From Azorinus chamasolen (Eukaryota > Mollusca > Bivalvia > Cardiida > Solecurtidae), in contig OY755246.1 of the NCBI GenBank assembly GCA_963576725.1, forward strand, positions 78,845,540 through 78,909,539: a DNA stretch of 64,000 nucleotides, in the 5' to 3' direction. How positions within the stretch are numbered: position 1 is the first letter of the stretch; the number at the start of each line of letters is the position of its first letter. The translations under genes and the position numbers were made by a program. Below are positions 33,532 through 44,000 of the stretch, piece after piece. The notes under the pieces are model-generated. The model ran no database searches, was not told the origin of the DNA, and worked only from the letters and a program-made list of their open reading frames with translations.

Positions 33532-33701
33532 ATCACCTTTAGTGATACATTTAGTTCTAGCTATTATTCTTCTTTTCTTCCGATTCTTGCTATTCTTCTT
33601 CCACTGTAAACTTGTCTGACATATTTCTCAGTAAAGTAATTGTCCAATTCTAATAAAACTTTTTCTGAATATTGTTGGTAATATGCAGATATGCAATCAG
33701 C

Positions 33702-35010
33702 TTTTTATGCCCCCCAGATCAAATCTGGGGGGCATATTGTTTTTGCCCTGTCTGTTTGTTTGTTTGTCTGTTTGTCTGTTTGTTTGTCAGCAACTTTAAC
33801 ATTGGTCATAACTTTTGAGCCAGTACAGATAGAGACTTGATATTTGGTATGCATATGTATCTCATAAAGCCGCACATTTTGAGTGGTGACATGTCAAGGT
33901 CAAGGTCATCCTTCAAGGTCAGAGGTCAAATATATGGGTCAAATCACCGACTTTAACATTGGCCATAACTTTTGGACCAGTAGAGATAGAGACTTGATAT
34001 TTGGCATGCTTGTGTATCTTATGAAGCTGCACATTTTGAGGGGTAACATGTCAAGGTCAAGGTCATCAGGGTCAAAGGTCAAATTATCTGTTATTTGGCT
34101 GTAACTTTAACGCAACTTTAACATTGGTCATAACCTTTGACTCAGTACAGATAGAGACTTGATATTTGGCATGCATATGTATCTCATAAAGCCGCACATT
34201 TTGAGGGGTGACATGTCAAGGTCAAGGTCATCCTTCAAGGTCAGAGGTCAAATATATGGGTCAAATCACCGACTTTAGCATTGGCCATAACTTTTGGACC
34301 AGAAAAGATAGAGACTTGATATTTGGCATGCTTGTGTATCTCATGAAGCTATACGTTTTTATTGATGACATGTCAAGGTCAAGGTCATCCTTCAGGGTCA
34401 AAGGTCAAATTGTCTGTTTTTTTGTCTGTAACTTTATTATTGGCCATAACTTTTGAACAAGTACAGATAGAGACTTGATATTTGGCATACTTGTGTATCT
34501 CATGAAGCTGAACAGTTTGAGGGGTGACATGGCAAGGTCATCCTTCAGGGTCAAAGGTCACCAACTTCAAATTGGCCATAACTTTTGAACCAATTGAGAT
34601 AGAGTCTTGATATTTGGTATGCATGTGTATCTCATGAAGCTGCACATTTTGTGGGTTGACATGTCAAGGTCAAGGTCATCTTTCAGGGTCAAATGTCACA
34701 GACTTTAACATTGGCCATAACTTTTGAACCAGTAGAGATACAGACTTGATAGTTTGTATATATGTGTTTCTCATTTGGCTGCACAGTTTCAGGGGTGACA
34801 TGTCAAGGTCAAGGTCATCTTTGAAGGTCAAAGGTCATTAACATTGGCCATAACGTTTGAACCAGTAGATATACAGCCTTGATACTGGTATGCATGTGTA
34901 TCTCATGAAGCTGAACAGTTTGAGGAGTGACATGTCAAGATCAAGGTCATCCTTCAGGGTCAAATTTCATATTGAGGGGGCATAGTGTTTCACAAACACA
35001 TCTTGTTTTT
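33702..35010. mobile_element. Repeat-core element, 1.3 kb, GGTCA-rich
   Basis: Hairpin TGCCCCCCAGATC/GATCTGGGGGGCA, then eight ~150-bp units ('GAGACTTGATATTTGG', 'TCTCATGAAGCTGCACATTT', 'TGTCAAGGTCAAGGTCATCC'), end 'GGGGGCATAGTGTTTCACAA' ACACATCTTG. Confidence 0.85.
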
Positions 35011-35408
35011 AGCTGAGCTTAGTATGTTCAGAGGAGTTTTTGTGATCGCCCACCTTCCGGCGTCCCTCCATCTGTCCGTCTGTCTGTCTGTCCATCCGTC
35101 AATTACTTTTACTATTAAACGACATCTCTGAAACCACATGGCAGAATGTAACCAAACTTTACAGAAATGATCTTTGCATCATGCTCAATAAAAATTATTA
35201 AAAGAATCTGGATTTATGTAGATTTATTAAAATCTTTAAACGTCTCCAAAACCAATGATCAGAATTAAGTTTTATTAGATAGGAATAGTTTTCTTGTGAA
35301 CCTCTACAAAACTTGTTAAAATCTCCAGAACTGGTGGTCCAGTTTAAATGGCATTTAGTAGGAATAGTCTCTTGGTGACCTTTTATCAAATCATGTTGAT
35401 ATACATTG

Positions 35409-35655
35409 TTAACCCTTTCCCTGTTCTATGTTTATTACAAATTTCAATACCTACTGAATATTCATGGATAAAAGGTTATTATGAAATATGAAAGGTGGAG
35501 CATTGTAGCCATTTTAGAAAGTAAAGACAGACCTTTGAAATTCTATTGGCAAACAGAGTAGACCCTGATCAGACGGCTCCTCTAGGAGCCGTCTGATCTG
35601 GGTCTGCTCTGTTGGCAAATGTGTGAAAACACGTTTATATGAGGGAAAGGGTTAA
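35409..35655. mobile_element. MITE-A2, complete, nested
   Basis: TTAACCCTTTCCCTGTTC to GGGAAAGGGTTAA; apex GGCTCCTCTAGGAGCC; one of the least decayed copies. Confidence 0.9.
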
Positions 35656-35901
35656 CTATTTTGAAAACCTTTAAAAACAATTCTCCAAAGCATGTGATCC
35701 AGTTTCAATGATATTTGGTGAGAATAGTTGTCTAGTGACCCTTTATCAAGATTGTTAAAATCATGTTGATATCTCACTAAAACATGGCCATCAGGAGAGG
35801 GGCTAAATTTCCTTATATATCTACAATGTATCTATCTGGGCAACTATTTGCACGGAATCTCGAAACTACCTCTCTCCATTCTTCTTCTTCTCTGTTACTC
35901 A

Positions 35902-36001
35902 TTAGCTTCGCCAATGTTTTTACAGATATCAGCTTCGTTTTAACAATTTATCAAAATTGTTAAAACGAAGCTGATATCTGTAAAAACATTGGCGAAGCTA
36001 A
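35902..36001. repeat. Perfect 100-bp palindrome
   Basis: 48-bp arms (TTAGCTTCGCCAATG... / ...CATTGGCGAAGCTAA) without mismatch around a 4-nt loop ATCA. Confidence 0.9.
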
Positions 36002-36339
36002 CTTTCCTTATATGGCTGTAGAAAAAACTTCAAAAACTGGCCCAATTTGAATGGTATTTGGTAGGAATAGTCCTGATGACTATATTGAAAATTAATTAAG
36101 ACTACCATACATTTTGAACAAATTGAATAATCTTCAGCTGACAAAATTAAAATTCATCTCTATCTAGTGCTACAATTCGCAGGTGAGCGATTTAGGGCCA
36201 TCATTGCCCTCTTGTTAAAATGTTGCCATGGTAACCAAATGGTGGGCTCAGATTGGTTGAAAATTAGATTTGTTAAATTTTGCTGAAAATTGGTATAATG
36301 GGGGTATTTGGGTACTCTGAACTAAATCGAAGGTGTTTC

Positions 36340-36850
36340 GAAAAGTTTGTCAAATCACTGACTTTAACATTGGCCATAACTTTTGAACCAGTAGAGATAG
36401 ATACATTTGTACTTGATATTTGGCATGTATGTGTATCTCATGAAGCTGCACATTTTGAGGGGTGAGTTGTCATGGTCAAGATCCTTCAGGGTCAAAGGTC
36501 AGATGTGTGTTTGTCAGCAACTTTAACATTGGGCATAACTTTTAAAAACAATAGAGATAGACTTGATATTTGGCATTCATGTATGTCTCTTGAACGCACA
36601 TAATCGGAGGTGACCTGTTAAGGTCAGCCTTCATGGTCAAAGGCCAGGTATATAGGTCAAATCACTTACTTTCAAACCAATAGATAGAGACTTGATATTT
36701 GACATGTATGTGTATCTCATAAAGCCTCACATTTTGAGTGGTGATATCAATGTCAAGGTCATCCTTCAAGGTCAAAGCACAAATGTATAAGTCAAAGTTT
36801 ACATTTGATATTCTGTGCAGGGAGGGGGGGGGGGGGGGGGGCATAGTGTT
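36340..36850. mobile_element. Partial repeat-core element, GGTCA type
   Basis: Three degenerate units and a long G run at 36820-36840 before GCATAGTGTTGCG. Confidence 0.65.
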
Positions 36851-36859
36851 GCGTTTCCT

Positions 36860-36963
36860 TTTCCGTAGATTTATTCAGAGGTAGGTCAAAAGCAGCCTAT
36901 GAGGCAATAGTGTAAATAGCCTTTGAGGGAATGGTGTAAAAAGCCTATGAGGGTATGGGTTAG
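36860..36963. repeat. MITE-B right end, tandemly repeated
   Basis: 'AGCCTATGAGG' occurs three times at ~30-bp spacing before GGTATGGGTTA. Confidence 0.65.
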
Positions 36964-37089
36964 GGGATAAATAAAACAAGAGCAAAACACATTTTACCTT
37001 TTTATTATTTTTTCTTCACATGTAAGTAAAACCATGGTACTGTACAAAAATGATGATATTCTGTAAAGCTACCACTGTATGAATAAACA

Positions 37090-37280
37090 TGAGTGTCTTT
37101 AAAAGCTGGTGGTAGCTTAATGCAGGATGAAATTAATGCAGAAAGCTCCTGTGAGAATTTTGCACATAAATTATTATACATTAAGCTACCACCTGCTTAC
37201 TAGGCTTACTGCAGAATTATTGTGATGCAGAAAGCTCCTGTGTATGACTCATCCTGCATTAAGCACAACCTATCTTTAAG
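37090..37280. repeat. Family D, rearranged
   Basis: 'GTAGCTTAATGCAGGATGAA' arm and two AAAGCTCCTGTG apex copies (37145, 37225). Confidence 0.6.
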
Positions 37281-37284
37281 ACAG

Positions 37285-37595
37285 AATTAAAGCAAACGGA
37301 GCAGAACCTGATCAGATGGTTCCTACAGGAGCTATCTAATTTGGGTCTACTCTGTTTGCCAAGGGGTTAGGGGTTAAAAGTGTGCAAAGATTTTTTACAG
37401 GGGTTACCTGACTTTCTATAACATACACAGGATGTTTTGGTATTGGTGGAGACTGTAGAGTGGGATCTATTATTATAATTATCATAATCAAACTGAGCAG
37501 GCAATGATCAGATGGCACCTACAGGAGCCGTCTGATCTGGGTCTACTGTTTGCTAAAGCGTGAAAAAGGGTTGTATGATGGTAAGGATTAAAACA
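37285..37595. repeat. Two MITE-A copies, ends eroded
   Basis: Hairpins with apices GTTCCTACAGGAGC (37319) and GCACCTACAGGAGC (37515). Confidence 0.65.
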
Positions 37596-37599
37596 AGTC

Positions 37600-38018
37600 T
37601 TTCTAGAAACTTACCAGGCAACATTTTCTATAGTTGATGATGGAAATGATATTTATAGGTGCATGAGTTACAGAATGTGAACAAATTTACATGAAAAAAC
37701 AAAAATTATATAAAAAAACCCTTCAAGTTTTGTCATGATCTCACTAACACAAGTTTAGAATGCTGTTCATAGTACCATATGGTGGCAGTATTCCAATGTA
37801 GTACTCTCTTGTCTCCATACATACTGCCCCAGGTTAGAAACACTGTTCCAAGTTCTTTGGATTATCACTGCCCGGCATTCAAATCCATATGAATTGTCAC
37901 ACTGTCTTTGAACATCCTTGTTCCACTAAAGTGAATCTCTAGAATACTGTGCAAGTTTTTTTTATTTTTCAATCACAGTTCAACCTCTCTACAATGGCAG
38001 TTTTGTCCTTTTACACAT
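37600..38018. other. Intergenic unique stretch
   Basis: No MITE and no splice-supported ORF. Could be 3' UTR of a distal SCUBE transcript, but nothing in the sequence proves it. Confidence 0.35.
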
Positions 38019-38019
38019 T

Positions 38020-38251
38020 ATAACCCATTATTCCCACTTAGGCTATTTTTAGACCTAACCACTTTGATTAAATCTACCAAAAAGGAGCATTAACTAGAGA
38101 AAAGGAAATTTTCAGAATTGTGTAGTTTTGAAACCATTGTGATAAATAGAGCATTTGCTCCTGTGGAGCAAATGCTCTATTTATCACAATGGTTTCACAA
38201 AGTGACTTTTACAGAAGCGCCAAAAGGTGTCAATATGCAGGAATGGATTAA
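38020..38251. mobile_element. MITE-B
   Basis: ATAACCCATTATTCCCACTT to GGAATGGATTAA; apex TTGCTCCTGTGGAGCAA. Confidence 0.82.
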
Positions 38252-38460
38252 TGCCTTTGCAAACTGGGTAGACCCAGACCAGATGGTTTCTGTAGGAGTC
38301 ATCTGATCAGTCTGCTCTGATAGTTTATGACATACAGGTCTGATTCTACACTTTTTAGTCAAAGTAAAACTTTACATGATAAAAAGGAAGCTAATAAATA
38401 TTCATGATGTTTTTATTTCTTACATGAATATTGAACAGGTAACGTGTTAACTCTTTCCTG
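38248..38460. repeat. MITE-A, reverse, abutting
   Basis: Hairpin arm 'GGTAGACCCAGACCAGATGG', end TTGAACAGGTAACGTGTTAA. Confidence 0.7.
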
Positions 38461-38473
38461 ATAGAAACCCCCT

Positions 38474-38720
38474 TTAACCATTCGCTTGCTATTCACATCA
38501 ATATACCTACCTGTAAATAGTGAAGACCCATAGGAGACAGCTCCTGCAGGAGCTGTCTCATCAGGGTCTGCACTATTTACAAGTTGATTGTGCAACCAGT
38601 GCACTCCACAGCAGTTATTGCACAGCGAAATACGTGTAAACTGAAGATATATGTAATTATACAAGAGGGCATGGGTAAAGAAGGAGAAATGTACTTTAAA
38701 ATTCAGCAAGTGAAGGGTTT
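38474..38720. mobile_element. MITE-C copy 3, reverse
   Basis: TTAACCATTCGCTTGCTATT to AGTGAAGGGTTT; right TTAA mutated. Confidence 0.88.
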
Positions 38721-38936
38721 ACAGAGTAGATACAGATCAGACTCAGGAGCGGTCTGATCAGGGTCTACTTTGTTTGCTTATGAACTTTTGTAGATTCTAC
38801 AGTTTCTTCCATAACTTGTTCATATGCCATTTAAAAAATTGAGCAAATTTATACTTATGGTATTATTATTTCTTCTGATCTGGGTCTTCTCTATTTTCAA
38901 AGGTGTGGAAAAGGGTTTATATGAGGGAAAGTGTTA
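38720..38936. repeat. MITE-A hybrid, two right ends
   Basis: Reverse half then CTGATCTGGGTCTTCTCT and GAGGGAAAGTGTTAA. Confidence 0.6.
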
Positions 38937-38950
38937 AACTTTTAGCTGAT

Positions 38951-39412
38951 TAACCCCGTTCCTTAATAGACATTTGTGTAGGAATTGTTTGATTCATAAA
39001 TATTCATCAATTTAACTTTTATAAGGTAAGTATTATTTGAAGGAAATTTTGGCTTTGACAACTGTATGATTAAATCTATATAATTCCATAAGCAAGCAGA
39101 GCAGACCCTGATCAAACGGCTTCTACAGGAGCCGTCTGATTTGGGTCTACTCTGTTTGCAAATACATGTACAGTAAAACCTCTCTATAACGGCCATTAAG
39201 TTATGTTAATTAGTTGGTATTTAGGGCAAGTGACTGCTTAAAGCAAAGTTAAAGTAAAACAATACACCTATAGGAGCGTTCTGTTTTACTTTCACCTTGC
39301 TTTAAGCAGTCCCCTGTCTTTAACACAAAATATTTGATGTAATTTAGTGGGCGTTATAGAGAGGTTTTACTGTACATGAAAAATCATTTATATGAGGGAA
39401 TGTGTTGACCCT
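38951..39412. mobile_element. MITE-A with nested family D element
   Basis: TTAACCCCGTTCC to GAGGGAATGTGTTGA; hairpin apex GGCTTCTACAGGAGCC; insert at 39171. Confidence 0.75.
39171..39372. mobile_element. Family D pogo/Tigger-like MITE, nested
   Basis: CAGTAAAACCTCTCTATAAC...GAGAGGTTTTACTG, TA flanks; apex ACACCTATAGGAGCGT. Confidence 0.88.
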
Positions 39413-39414
39413 TG

Positions 39415-39790
39415 GGCTGATCAATATTCATGTAAGAAATAATGACTGAATACTAATTAGCATACTCTAATTAGACAGCTTCTACATGAACTCTCTGACC
39501 TGGGTCTAGCATGTATACAAATTATCAAAATGCATCTCTGTCCAAAATAATGGGTAAAGTCTCACACATTTGGAACAGAATTTCCTCATTTCTTTTCAAA
39601 CATCTGATCAAGGGTTCTAAGGGTTTAGATCTTGACAAGATATACAGTTACTCAGTGTCTCACAGAAGCCTAGATTAGAAGCGTAAATTTTTATTTCAAG
39701 AATAGCTGCTTTGTATCTCTATAAAATCCTATCTTGTGACCAGTCTCTTAAAAACTGTTTCTTTGAGGTGATTTTTAAAGAACGGTCACC
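39415..39790. repeat. MITE-A left half, then degenerate family E
   Basis: 'CAATATTCATGTAAGAAATA' at 39422; family E arms at 39700-39790 (AATCCTATCTTGTGACC). Confidence 0.55.
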
Positions 39791-39794
39791 CCTC

Positions 39795-40035
39795 TTAACC
39801 CTTCGCTTGCTGAGTTTTAAAATACATTTCTTCTTCTTCACCCTCGTCCTGTTGTATAATTACATATATCTTCACTGTCTACAATTATTTCTCTCTGTAA
39901 TCACTGCTGTTGCGTGCACTGGTTGCACTATCAACTTGTAAATAGTGCAGACCCTGATCCTACAGGAGCTGTCTCATCTGGATCTTCACTATTTACAGGT
40001 AGGTATATTGACGTGAATAGCAAGCGAAGGGTTAA
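39795..40035. mobile_element. MITE-C copy 4
   Basis: TTAACCCTTCGCTTGCTGAG to AGCGAAGGGTTAA; left hairpin arm lost a few bases at the apex. Confidence 0.88.
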
Positions 40036-40074
40036 GTGATCACCCAAATGAGGTATAATTCTTTGTCTTAGAGG

Positions 40075-40270
40075 TAGGTGGTAGCTTAAATGCAGGATGA
40101 AAGTTTCACACTGCATTAAGCAACCACCTACCTGCTTCTAACCATTTCCTTCATGTTAAAGCTTTTCCAAGCCTTTGCAAACAGAGCAGACCCAGATTAG
40201 ATGGCTCCTGTAGCAGACATCTGATCAGGGTCTGCTGTCTATGCTTATAACATGATATAAAACTCCACAG
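40075..40270. repeat. Short family D-like palindrome and MITE-A half
   Basis: 'GGTGGTAGCTTAAATGCAGG' opposed to CTGCATTAAGCAACCACC, then GAGCAGACCCAGATTAGATG. Confidence 0.6.
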
Positions 40271-40370
40271 TTTTGTTTTTGTTGGTTTTTATTGAAAATT
40301 CTATATTATAAAATTTCAACTAATAGTCAATAAAATTTCAAACAAAGGTCAAAGACACCAACATTTTCTT

Positions 40371-40552
40371 CGTTTTGAAACCATTGTGATACACAGAGCA
40401 TTTGCCCCACAGGAGCAAATCCTCTATTTATCATAGTGGTTCTAAAACAACACAGTTTTAAAATTGTCCCTTTTTTCTAGCTAATGCTCCTCTTCAGTAG
40501 ATTTGTTCAAAGAGGTAGGATCTGAAAATAGCCTATGAGAGAATGAGGTTAA
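40371..40552. repeat. MITE-B, reverse, left end missing
   Basis: Palindrome apex TGCCCCACAGGAGCAA; right end GAATGAGGTTAA. Confidence 0.72.
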
Positions 40553-40640
40553 CAACACCGGTGACTACTCATTCAGACGGGTTGAATTTACAGTTTGGTG
40601 GAATAATGAACAATTTTATAATTATATCAGAGCAACAAAT

Positions 40641-40830
40641 AAAGGTGCATACTCAAATACTAAAATCGTTATTTCTCCACCAAACCCTATGTTGTTACCT
40701 CTTGTTAGAATCGTCTTGAAGAGACGATTCTAAAGAGTGGCAACAACATAGGGTTTGGTGGAGAAATAAAGAAGTTATTGTTGAATATGTTTTAATTTAC
40801 ACATCTTATCTGGACCTCTGTATATCCTAT
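40641..40830. repeat. Family E element
   Basis: 'GGTGCATACTCAAATACTAA' flank, palindrome 40669-40769 with AATCGTCTTGAAGAGACGAT centre, then TTATCTGGACCTCTGTAT. Lies 100 nt past the distal SCUBE stop. Confidence 0.8.
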
Positions 40831-40929
40831 GTCTTATCTATACATAAATCATCACAAATTTACCCAAGGCAACTGTTGCCCTTTACCCACCATTTACCCT
40901 GCGGTTTCACTCTTTCATCACTGATTTTT

Positions 40930-41073
40930 TCATGACGACAAAAACTGAATCACTTTTCGACGTAAAAGTTTCAAGAATGATTGTGGAAACACGTCCTTGT
41001 AAACGCTCTCATATAGGATGTAGTTCTCTGGTCGGGCTATGACCTTCATCAGTGTGTTTAACAACTTCCTGTC
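40930..41073 (-). CDS. SCUBE last coding exon, distal duplicate
   Basis: 144 nt including TGA. Acceptor CTTATCCAG, phase 0, open throughout. 33 of 47 residues match the proximal exon; identical block 'KDVFPQSF', then '[13 protein letters not shown]'. No copy of the preceding exon was found between 41 and 48.9 kb, so this looks like duplication of the last exon alone. It could be an alternative last exon or a decaying one; the intact frame and splice site favour use. Confidence 0.82.
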   Translation of the reverse strand, partial: DRKLLNTLMKVIARPENYILYESVYKDVFPQSFLKLLRRKVIQFLSS

Positions 41074-44000
41074 CTGGATAAGTGAAGCACATGTATTATA
41101 AGCAATTTGACACTACATGTACCTCATACCCCGTAGGTATACCCTTTAACCCTTTCCCTGATGAATATTCATGTAGGAAATAATGACATCATGAATATTC
41201 ATTAGATTAATTTGCTATTATAGCTCATGGACACAATTTTTGGTCATGGCAGAAACTGTAAAATCATATCTATATTATATCATAAGCAAACAGAGCAGAC
41301 CTATTCAGACAGCTCCTATAGATCTTGTTTGATCTGGGTCTACTCTGTTTTCACAGGTGTACTTATGGAGTAGATCTAATGGGTTAATGGCCTTACCTGT
41401 TCACTACGCATGTAAGAAATAATGACATCATTAATACGTATAAGATTAAATGTTATAATAGTATATAAATACATGCCCTTTTTACTTAGGCAGAAGCTGT
41501 AGAATCAGATCTATATTATATATCATAAGCAAAACCGAGCCTGATCAGACGGCTCCTATAGAAGCCATTTGATCTGGGTCTACTGTTTTGCAAATGTGTA
41601 AACGGGCATTTACATGAAGATAAGGGTTAATATGCAAACAGAATAGTGCCAGATCAGACAGCTCCTATAGGAGCCATCTGATCAGGGTCTACACAGAATT
41701 CTAACACACCCTGCGCACACATCTACATAAACAAAGAAGGGACGTATCTATGTTTTAAATTCTCAATAAAACACCGCACGCGCTGTAACAGCTTAACGTG
41801 ACGTAATATGACTTCGAAAATTCGTACGACAAGAAACGTAGTGCCGTTGTGGCGGTGCACATTATAGTTAAATTGAAGTGTTAGAATTGAAATAATAAAT
41901 TTATACCAGTGTTTTATCGTGCAATCGAACACGGGTAGTCGATGAGATGCTTATAATTAAATCCCTCGGCCTATCGGCCTCGTGATTTAATTAATACGCA
42001 TCTCAACTCCAACCAGTGTTCGATTGCACGATAAAACACTGGTATGAATTTATTATTTCTTAAGTGATTCTACAGTTTCTGTCGAAAATTCTCTTGTTAA
42101 TGATGCCGTTATCAACATTAATCTTATCAATAATTTTACATAATTTCCTAATAAATATTCATCACTTCATGTGTTAATATTAAACTTATTGAGCAAATTT
42201 GTTTCATCAATTTCCTCCTTGAATCCATGAATATTCATAATAACATCATGAATAATAATTAAATTAATTTGTATGATGGGATATAGACACGGGAATGTTT
42301 GGCCATATCAGTAACTGTAGAATAACATCTATATTATTTCATAAGCAAACAAAACATTGATATGATTCTACAGTTAACCCTTTCTTACTTGCTAACACTT
42401 TTTCACACCATTTCAAACCAAATAGACCCAGATCGGAGCCGTCTCTGATCAGGGTCATCTCTGTTTGCTATTGAACTTATATGCATGTAGATCTGATTCT
42501 ACCGTTTCTGCCAAAGCAATCCTGGTTTCATGTATCATAGAAATTCTTATAATAAGTATCTATGGTGTCATTATTTCTTACTTTAATATTAACAGTTTCG
42601 GCGCCAAATTTCGAATTGTCGTCTGCAATCCAATTTTGTTAAATCATTCGGTAAAATATGGAAATAAGATAAATAAATGCAAATTTCAAAGTAATAAAGC
42701 ACAGATATAGAAATGGAGTTTGAGACAAAAAGTGAAGTCCCTGATCACACGCCACCTATCGGAGCCATCTGATCCGAGTCTGCTCTGTTTGCAAATGCGT
42801 AAAAAGGTGTTTATATGAGGGAAAAGATTAAGTGTCTACTCTGTTTGCATATGATATATTATAGATAATATTCTGCCATGGCCAAACATTCCTGTATCCA
42901 TGTGCTGTTATAACAATCTGATTAATATTCATGATGTTATTATTTCTTATATAAATATTCATGGAGCCATGGATTAAAGCTAAACTGGTTACATATGTAT
43001 ATTAATCCCTTCCCTGTTGAATATTCATGTAAATAACAATAACATCATGAATAAATATTACCAGAATTTTTACTATGACATAATCTCTAGGGCTTGGTGC
43101 AAAACTATTCTAACTCATTCACAAAGTGAACCAGTTAGAATAGTTTTGCACCAAGCCCTCGATTATTCTACAGAGGAGTGTTTGGTATTGGTAGAAATGG
43201 TAGAGCCAGGTTTATTACAATTCTTATGCAAACAGAGAAGACCCTGATCTGACAATTATAGGATCCATCTGTCTGCTCTGTTTGCAAAGCCATGAACAGG
43301 TGTTTAAATAAAGGAATGGGTAAATACAAATTTGTTGCTAGCAAAGAGGTTTAACTACAATCGGAGGCCATCTTGAAGAATACATGGTTGGACGGTATTG
43401 AAAACACCAATTTTATTAAAAACAAGCTTTATTCAGTAATATTTCATCCATAACGCAGAAATGAACTAATTTCACCCTAATTACCATAAGTATTCCGAAA
43501 GACGAAGACAAGCAAATACATGTAATGTAGACCCATATTTAACGGGTCCTGAAGTAGCTGTATGAACAGTGTTTTCACTGTCTGCTACTATATCAGTCTA
43601 GTTTAACCCTTTCCCTCATATAAACGTGTTTTCACGCATTTGCAAACAGAGTAGACCCAGATCAGACAGCTCCTATAGGAGCCGTCTGATCAGGGTCTGC
43701 TCTGTTTGCTAAAGAAATGGTAGATCTGTTTCTATACTTCCTATAATTGCTATAATGTTCCACCTTCCATATTTAATTATACCTGTAAATGATTTGTCTA
43801 TGAATATTCAGTAGGTAATGAAATGTGTAATAAACACAGAACAGGGAAAGGGTTAAAGTTATCAGAATGGTGCCAAATTGACTTAATCCATTCCCTCATA
43901 AACTATTTTTAGAAACAACCTCTTTGAATAAATCTACCAAAAAGGAGTATTAACTAGAGAAAATAATTTTTTTAGAATGTTGTAGTTTAAAACCATTGTG

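Larger units (their letters stand above)
35011..36215. mobile_element. Repeat-core element, nested insertions
   Basis: Starts TTAGCTGAGCTTAG, ends 'GGGCCATCATTGCCCTCTTG'. Units contain 'AATGGTATTTGGTAGGAATAG'-like segments. Hosts a MITE-A2 and a perfect palindrome. Confidence 0.7.
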
